From Acidobacteriota bacterium (GTDB lineage: Bacteria; Acidobacteriota; Thermoanaerobaculia; Multivoradales; Multivoraceae): a DNA stretch of 64,000 nucleotides. Below the pieces are notes generated by a model. That model did no database searches. It saw nothing but the letters and a program-made list of their open reading frames with translations, and had not been told where the DNA came from. Shown here in pieces: positions 59,169-64,000 of the stretch. Position numbers and translations under genes: made by a program. Every line of letters begins with the position of its first letter. Position 1 is the first letter of the stretch. Where the stretch lies: contig JAPPCR010000023.1 of the NCBI GenBank assembly GCA_028875725.1, positions 341,620 to 405,619 of the forward strand. Reading direction: 5' to 3'.

Positions 59169-60644
59169 CTAGGCCCGCCGCTCAGGCAACCGCTCCCGAA
59201 GGCGCCGCACCTGGTCCGGCTGCCAGGAGGCCAGGTTCCGCGACTCCTCCGGGTCCGCCAGCAGGTCCCACAGCCGCCACTCCTGGTCGCGGTAGCCGCG
59301 GACCAGCTTGTAGCGGCCGTCCCAGGCCATCCGGAAGTCCCGCAGGCCCGAGAGGACGACCTCACGGTGGCTATCGGTCGCGCCTTCGAGCACGGGCCGG
59401 AGGGAGCGGCTGTCCATCTCACCCGGGACCTCTACGCCGCCGTAATCGAGGAAGGTTGCCGCGAGGTCCATGATCGAGACCGGAGTGCCAGTCCGAAAGC
59501 CGCGACGGACTCCGGGCCCGGCCACGAGCAGCGGCACGCCGACCGAGGCCCGGTAGGGCACGCCCTTGCCCCAGCGCCCGTGCTCACCGAGCATCTCGCC
59601 GTGGTCCGAGGAGTAGACGATGATCGTGTTCTCGAGTTGTCCCCTCTCCTCCAGCCAATCGATGTAGCGGCCGAGCCACATGTCGATGTTCTCGATCATC
59701 GCGGCGTAGTTCCGGCGTGAGCCCAGGTGCTGCTCAGCCGTGAACGAACCGGTGTAGTTGTGCGGCAAACCAAGTCCCTCGAGGACGCGGTCGGGGCCGC
59801 GCACCGTCCGGTCCATCTCCCGCGTGATGTCCATCGGCGGATGAGGACCGACGAAGTTCACGACCAGGTGCCAGGGCTCGTCTGCCGGCGCCTGTTCGAG
59901 CAGGTCGAGGCCGTTGCGAGCAATCCAGTTGTCGCAGTACGCCTCGGGGCCGAGGGGTGAGGGGGTCGTGTCTCCCCACCAACCCTCCGGCCTGCTCGCG
60001 TTCCGCCTCGTCATGTCCTCGGCGCAGATCCGCCCCTGCGGCGGTTCGAGAGAATCCAGGTAGGCGTAGTACGGGTCGCTCGGGCCGAACGGCTCCCGGA
60101 GGTAGTACATGCCGGCACCCTTGCCGGCGTTGTTGATCATCGCGGAGAAGCCCCAGGCGTCGGCGCGGTTCGTGCCGTCGAGGCCCCAGTCGCTGCTGCC
60201 CTTCGACAGGTCGAGCTTGCCGCAGGCCATCGTGTGGTAACCGGCCTCGCGGAGCAGACGATGGTAGGTCGGGCGGTCGGCCGGGTAGTCGTACCGGTTG
60301 TCCGGTACGCCGCAACGGTCGTACTCCATTCCAGAGGCCAGGCAGGACCGCGAGGGAGCGCAGGTCGGCGCCGCGACGACGGCGGAAGTGAAGTTGACGC
60401 CGGTGTGTGCCAACCGCGCCATGTTCGGCGTGGACAGCGGCACCGCGTAGTCGTCGAGGCCGATCCAGTCGTACCGGTGCTGATCGGGAAAGAAGAAAAG
60501 GAAGTTCGGCCGGCGTCCCGCCGCGTCGGCCGGCGTCCGCGAACTCGGACCCGCGCAAGCGCCAGCGAGGCCCGCCAGACTGCTTCCGGCGACCAGGCTC
60601 GACGACTGCCGCAGGAACTCGCGCCGAGTGCTCTTATCGGTCAT
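59169..60644 (-). CDS. Tat-exported formylglycine-type sulfatase
   Basis: Protein of 491 aa. The N-terminus has a twin-arginine signal (STRREFLRQSSSLVAG) ending near GAC. The sulfatase core shows NFLFFFPDQHRYDWIG, the FGly motif C95-A-P-S-R, the repeated SCLASGMEYDRCG and the metal motif VYSSDHGEMLGEHGRWGKG. Cys95 must be oxidised to formylglycine by a maturase not encoded here. The ATG at 60644 is chosen by GGAGG 8 nt upstream. It is divergent from a paralogue. Confidence 0.9.
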   Translation of the reverse strand: MTDKSTRREFLRQSSSLVAGSSLAGLAGACAGPSSRTPADAAGRRPNFLFFFPDQHRYDWIGLDDYAVPLSTPNMARLAHTGVNFTSAVVAAPTCAPSRSCLASGMEYDRCGVPDNRYDYPADRPTYHRLLREAGYHTMACGKLDLSKGSSDWGLDGTNRADAWGFSAMINNAGKGAGMYYLREPFGPSDPYYAYLDSLEPPQGRICAEDMTRRNASRPEGWWGDTTPSPLGPEAYCDNWIARNGLDLLEQAPADEPWHLVVNFVGPHPPMDITREMDRTVRGPDRVLEGLGLPHNYTGSFTAEQHLGSRRNYAAMIENIDMWLGRYIDWLEERGQLENTIIVYSSDHGEMLGEHGRWGKGVPYRASVGVPLLVAGPGVRRGFRTGTPVSIMDLAATFLDYGGVEVPGEMDSRSLRPVLEGATDSHREVVLSGLRDFRMAWDGRYKLVRGYRDQEWRLWDLLADPEESRNLASWQPDQVRRLRERLPERRA

Positions 60645-60704
60645 GCTGCCTGCCTCCAGCAACGGCGCCGCACCTCCGCCAGACACGACCGCCGCCTGCT
60701 AACA

Positions 60705-60723
60705 TTGTAGGAACTTCCAACAA
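60705..60723. promoter_or_regulatory. 19-bp palindromic operator candidate between divergent sulfatases
   Basis: TTGTAGGAACTTCCAACAA reads the same on both strands apart from one mismatched pair around a central base (TTGT-GGAA-TTCC-ACAA arms). It lies near the middle of the 116-nt divergent gap and is A/T-rich against its surroundings. It could bind a LacI-, GntR- or similar dimer regulator that controls both genes; no such regulator is in the window. Confidence 0.6.
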
Positions 60724-60760
60724 GCATAGACAGGCCGCAGCGGTCGGGCAAGGAGCAGTC

Positions 60761-62239
60761 ATGAACCGTCGAGACCACCTTCTCTCTCGCCGCGAGGTTC
60801 TCGTCTCCGGCGCCGCGGCGACAGCGGCGGCTCTCACCGGCTGCGGCGACGCCCAGATCCCCGGCCCGCGCGCGATCAGGCGGCCGAACATCCTGCTGCT
60901 CATCTCCGACCAGCACCGGTTCGACTGGGTGGGGCGGAACCCGGACATCCCGGTTCCAACGCCTCACCTGGACGCGTTGGCGGCGCGCGGCGCCGACTTC
61001 ACCCGCGCGATCGTGTCATCGCCGGTGTGCGGCCCGTCGCGGTCGTGCCTGGCATCCGGCATGGAGTACGAGAACTGCACCGTCGCGAGGAACCGCGACG
61101 AGTACAACGCGGCGCTCCGGCCGACCTTCTACAAGCACCTCTACGACAGCGGCTACCACACGATGGCCTGCGGCAAGATCGACCTGCACAAGGGTCCGGC
61201 CGGCCGGCGGCCGGACGGCAAGCTCCACATGGAGGAGTGGGGCTTCTCCGACATGTTGATCACCGGCAGCAAGGGTGGCGACGACAGCGAGCCCTACGGG
61301 TTCTGGCTCGATTCGCTCGACCCGCCGCTCAAGGACATCCACAACGCGGACATCGAGGCGCGGCGAGAGCCCCGGCACGTCAACTGGTGGGGGATGACGC
61401 AGGCGACGCCAATCGGCGACCACGCCTACAAGGACAACTACACCGCTCGCACCGGAATGGAACTGCTCGACGGCGTGCCCGAAGGCAACCCCTGGTTCCT
61501 GATCGTCAACTTCAACGGCCCCCATCCGCCGATGGACATCACGGAGCGGATGGAGCGGGAGTATCGCGGGCCCGACCGGGTGATCGAGGACTTCCCGCAG
61601 CCGCACAACTACCACGGCATCGCGCGCGCCGGACAGATGCTCGCGCCACCGTCACCGTTCACGCCGGAGCATCACGTCCGCATTCGCCAGAACTACGCGG
61701 CGATGATCGAGAACATCGACCGCTGGATCGGCCTCTACGAGGAGCGGCTGGCGGAGCGGGGCGAGCTGGACGACACGATCGTCATCTACACCAGCGACCA
61801 CGGCGAGATGCTCGGTGACCATGACTACTGGGGCAAGGGGCTTCCCCACGAAGCGTCATGGAAAGTGCCCCTGGTGATGGCCGGGCCGGGCATCGCCGCC
61901 GGCACACGCAGCGACGCCCTCGTCACGAACATGGACCTCGCCGCGACCAGTCTCGACTACGGCGAGACCGGCGTTCCCGAGGAGATGCAGAGCCGGTCGC
62001 TGCGGCCGCTGCTCGACTCCGGGGGCGGCGAGCACCGGGAGCACATGCGCTCGGCGCTCAACTCGGGGAGCGCGGCGAGCGGCCGCTTCCGGGTCGTCCA
62101 GGACCACCGCTACAAGCTGGTCGACGGCTTCCTGGAAGAGACGGAGCTGTACGACCTGGAAGTGGATCCGTGGGATGACGAGAACATCGCGGCCGCGAAG
62201 CCGGACGTGGTGGCGCGGCTGGAGAAGCTGCTGGTCTGA
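60761..62239 (+). CDS. Tat-exported sulfatase lipoprotein, FGly type
   Basis: Protein of 492 aa. The signal is twin-arginine (SRREVLVSGAAATAAALTGC) with a lipobox, so it is predicted to be a Tat lipoprotein. Core motifs: NILLLISDQHRFDWVG, FGly motif C90-G-P-S-R, GKIDLHKG and YTSDHGEMLGDHDYWGKG. It shares SRSCLASGMEY and PPMDIT with the divergent paralogue, so the two arose by duplication. AAGGAG precedes the ATG. Substrate unknown; its end abuts the next gene, which is convergent. Confidence 0.9.
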   Translation: MNRRDHLLSRREVLVSGAAATAAALTGCGDAQIPGPRAIRRPNILLLISDQHRFDWVGRNPDIPVPTPHLDALAARGADFTRAIVSSPVCGPSRSCLASGMEYENCTVARNRDEYNAALRPTFYKHLYDSGYHTMACGKIDLHKGPAGRRPDGKLHMEEWGFSDMLITGSKGGDDSEPYGFWLDSLDPPLKDIHNADIEARREPRHVNWWGMTQATPIGDHAYKDNYTARTGMELLDGVPEGNPWFLIVNFNGPHPPMDITERMEREYRGPDRVIEDFPQPHNYHGIARAGQMLAPPSPFTPEHHVRIRQNYAAMIENIDRWIGLYEERLAERGELDDTIVIYTSDHGEMLGDHDYWGKGLPHEASWKVPLVMAGPGIAAGTRSDALVTNMDLAATSLDYGETGVPEEMQSRSLRPLLDSGGGEHREHMRSALNSGSAASGRFRVVQDHRYKLVDGFLEETELYDLEVDPWDDENIAAAKPDVVARLEKLLV

Positions 62240-64000
62240 TCAGCGAATCAGGATGAGTTCCCTCTGCGGCGGCGACAGGAACTCGATGCCGTCATCGCCT
62301 GCGAGCGCCTCCTCGTGGGCCCACCAGAACAGGTACTGGTCCTGGCCTTCCGGGCCCGGCGAGGGCAGGTAGAAGAAGTACTCGATGACGAAGTGGTGGT
62401 ACGGCGCGAGGGGAATGTCCTTCGACCAGTCCGGGCCCAGCGAGCCGATCCGGGGGCCGAAATAGGTCTCGACCGACTGCGGCCGGGCGCCCTTCGTCTG
62501 TCCGTGGGAGTCCATGGAAATGTGGGTCTTCGTCGTGTCGAAGCCGGCGACGTAGGCCGGGAAGTCGTTCTTGGCTGACACCATGTGGAGCTGGTTGTCG
62601 CGGACGATGATGCCGACCTCCTCGAACCTGGCCGTGTAGTCCTCGATGATCTCGCGCGGAGTCCGGCCCGCCTTGATCGTCTCCGCCAGGATCGCGTCGA
62701 CCTTCAGGTACTCGGCCCAGAGCTCCTGGATCTCGGGCGGCGGCTCCGTCTCGCCGTCGCGCAGCACGTAGGCATACATGCCGATGCTCGGGTTCGTGAC
62801 GATGTCGCCGCCCTGAACGACGGCGTCCTCCCAACCCTCGCTGCGGCCGCGCTGCGACTGACCGGTTCGCATGCGGCGCATGATGGTCAGTTCGGTCTCG
62901 TCGATCCCGGTGACGCCAGGCTCGATCGCGTCCAGCGCGTCCTCGAACAGCCAGAGCTCGTCGCGCCGCAGCCGCTTGAGCAGTTCGACCTCGCTCGGCA
63001 CCTGGTGGTTGATGTAGTCCATCATCAGCCACTCGGACGAGATCAGCCGGCTCGCGTACCTGTCGCCGAGCTCCTCGGAGAGCAAGAGGTAGTCGGTGTG
63101 CGAGAGGCCGTCGATCTCGCCCCGGTAGGTCGGCCACGGACCCAGCTCGTGCTTGAAGTTGACCGCGATGACGTCCGGGTCGCGCTCGGCGACGAAGTCT
63201 CTGAGCCCCTCGAAGCGGTAGTCGTACTCCGTCAGCGGGCCGCCGACCGGCTCCTGGACCCGGACCGCCGGGGCGACGATGTCGTAGGCGCCGCTCTCTT
63301 CGACGTACCGGTAGTCCGTCTCGCCCCAGCCGCGCTGGGTGGCGCCCCAGCGACGTCCGAGGATGGCCCGCTCGATCCGGTCGCCGCCCCGGTCCGTGAA
63401 CACGAAGACGCCCGAGGCGCTGCCGAGTTCGTCGATGCCGAAGGCGTCGGGGATCGACTCCCTCATCACGTGGATCCACATGTCGACGCCGCGCTCCCTC
63501 ATGATCTCCGGGAGAACGAGATCGAACTTGTCGCGGCGGACCTTCCGGTTCGCCGCTTCGTACGGAGAGCGCAAAGTGTACGGCTCGATCTCGAGCGACG
63601 CGCCCTCGTAGTTCCCGTCCGGGATGACCATGGGGATCCGGTACTCGGGATCGCTCAGGATCTCGTACAGGACCGGCTCCCCCTCCTGCAGCTTCTCCGG
63701 CGTGTTGAGCGGCCACTCGTGCCCAATCTGTTCCAGACGGCCCGGCAGGTCTTGCGCCCCGATCATCGACGTGTAGACCCAGTAGATGTACTCGGACGCC
63801 ATGCAGCCGTAGTCGCAGGTCACGTCGTCGTAGGTGTACCAGGCGCCCTCCGGGTACTCGTCCGGCGGTCCGTCGAAGGCGCCGCCGCGAGCGATGTCCA
63901 TCGCGTCGGTCAGGGCGGTGCCCGGTTCCGTACCGAACACGTCCGGGTAGGCCACGCCGTAGCCGTTGTCGGTGACCATGTGCCAGACCTCTTCGATTGC
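62240..64000 (-). CDS. M24-like (Xaa-Pro peptidase family) protein with extra N-terminal domain, partial
   Basis: At least 586 codons, open to the window edge at the 5' side. Residues about 140-586 (visible part) look like the Xaa-Pro peptidase family: RRDKFDLVLPEIMRERGVDM, then WIHVMRESIPDAFG and GVFVFTDRGGDRIERAILG, with a C-terminal creatinase-like fold. The first 130 visible residues (WYTYDDVTCDYGCMASEYIY, GRLEQIGHEWPLNTPE) belong to another exported family. The usual five M24 metal ligands are not obvious. The gene looks like a domain fusion. It converges on the sulfatase gene. Confidence 0.6.
   Translation of the reverse strand, partial: AIEEVWHMVTDNGYGVAYPDVFGTEPGTALTDAMDIARGGAFDGPPDEYPEGAWYTYDDVTCDYGCMASEYIYWVYTSMIGAQDLPGRLEQIGHEWPLNTPEKLQEGEPVLYEILSDPEYRIPMVIPDGNYEGASLEIEPYTLRSPYEAANRKVRRDKFDLVLPEIMRERGVDMWIHVMRESIPDAFGIDELGSASGVFVFTDRGGDRIERAILGRRWGATQRGWGETDYRYVEESGAYDIVAPAVRVQEPVGGPLTEYDYRFEGLRDFVAERDPDVIAVNFKHELGPWPTYRGEIDGLSHTDYLLLSEELGDRYASRLISSEWLMMDYINHQVPSEVELLKRLRRDELWLFEDALDAIEPGVTGIDETELTIMRRMRTGQSQRGRSEGWEDAVVQGGDIVTNPSIGMYAYVLRDGETEPPPEIQELWAEYLKVDAILAETIKAGRTPREIIEDYTARFEEVGIIVRDNQLHMVSAKNDFPAYVAGFDTTKTHISMDSHGQTKGARPQSVETYFGPRIGSLGPDWSKDIPLAPYHHFVIEYFFYLPSPGPEGQDQYLFWWAHEEALAGDDGIEFLSPPQRELILIR

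Overview
The window is high-GC bacterial chromosome with Gram-negative features: lipoprotein signals, a TonB-dependent receptor, periplasmic parvulins and a meso-DAP type MurE. A TonB receptor with an N-terminal carboxypeptidase-regulatory domain, CRTAC/ASPIC and TPR lipoproteins, several alkaline-phosphatase-superfamily proteins and an amidohydrolase/peptidase-rich gene set together suggest an Acidobacteriota-like marine or host-associated heterotroph. This placement is an inference; no rRNA gene is present.

Region 1 (1-14150, minus strand) is a nearly complete dcw cluster: mraZ-rsmH-ftsL-ftsI-murE-murF-mraY-murD-ftsW-murG-murC-ftsQ-ftsA(partial). Most junctions are 4-nt or TGATG overlaps. 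The mraZ leader carries a 10-bp-periodic GTGG array that looks like MraZ boxes. Region 2 (14247-20315) holds two parvulin-type foldases, mfd, an FtsB/DivIC-like gene, and a divergent initiator tRNA-fMet with its own promoter and terminator.

Region 3 (20390-26592, minus) encodes an iron-type ABC importer (binding protein, ATPase, fused double permease), an MFS exporter and an ERG4/ERG24-like sterol reductase. Region 4 (26635-31391) looks like an accessory island: HicAB, a large Sel1-repeat protein, an unpaired HigA-type antitoxin with an unknown 99-aa neighbour, two gene relics that are degraded copies of adjacent genes, and a tRNA-like hairpin with a 14-bp outer stem.

Region 5 (31394-42334) is catabolic. 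A PLP dehydratase and an ornithine-cyclodeaminase-family reductase are divergent. They are followed by a sodium:solute symporter and a plus-strand run of M28 peptidase, aldo/keto reductase, proline-racemase-superfamily enzyme, atypical SDR and a complete TRAP transporter. Together these suggest uptake and breakdown of an amino or imino acid such as a hydroxyproline; that substrate is inferred.

Region 6 (42505-64000) encodes envelope and periplasmic proteins: a TonB receptor, a sulfatase-fold/TPR membrane protein, a CRTAC/ASPIC lipoprotein, a TPR lipoprotein, a pentaheme cytochrome c coupled to a beta-propeller dehydrogenase-like protein, a DUF885 lipoprotein, a second aldo/keto reductase, two divergent Tat-exported sulfatases around a palindrome, and a partial M24-like gene with an extra N-terminal domain. 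Short hairpins with recurring sequences (REP-like) sit in most of the larger gene gaps.
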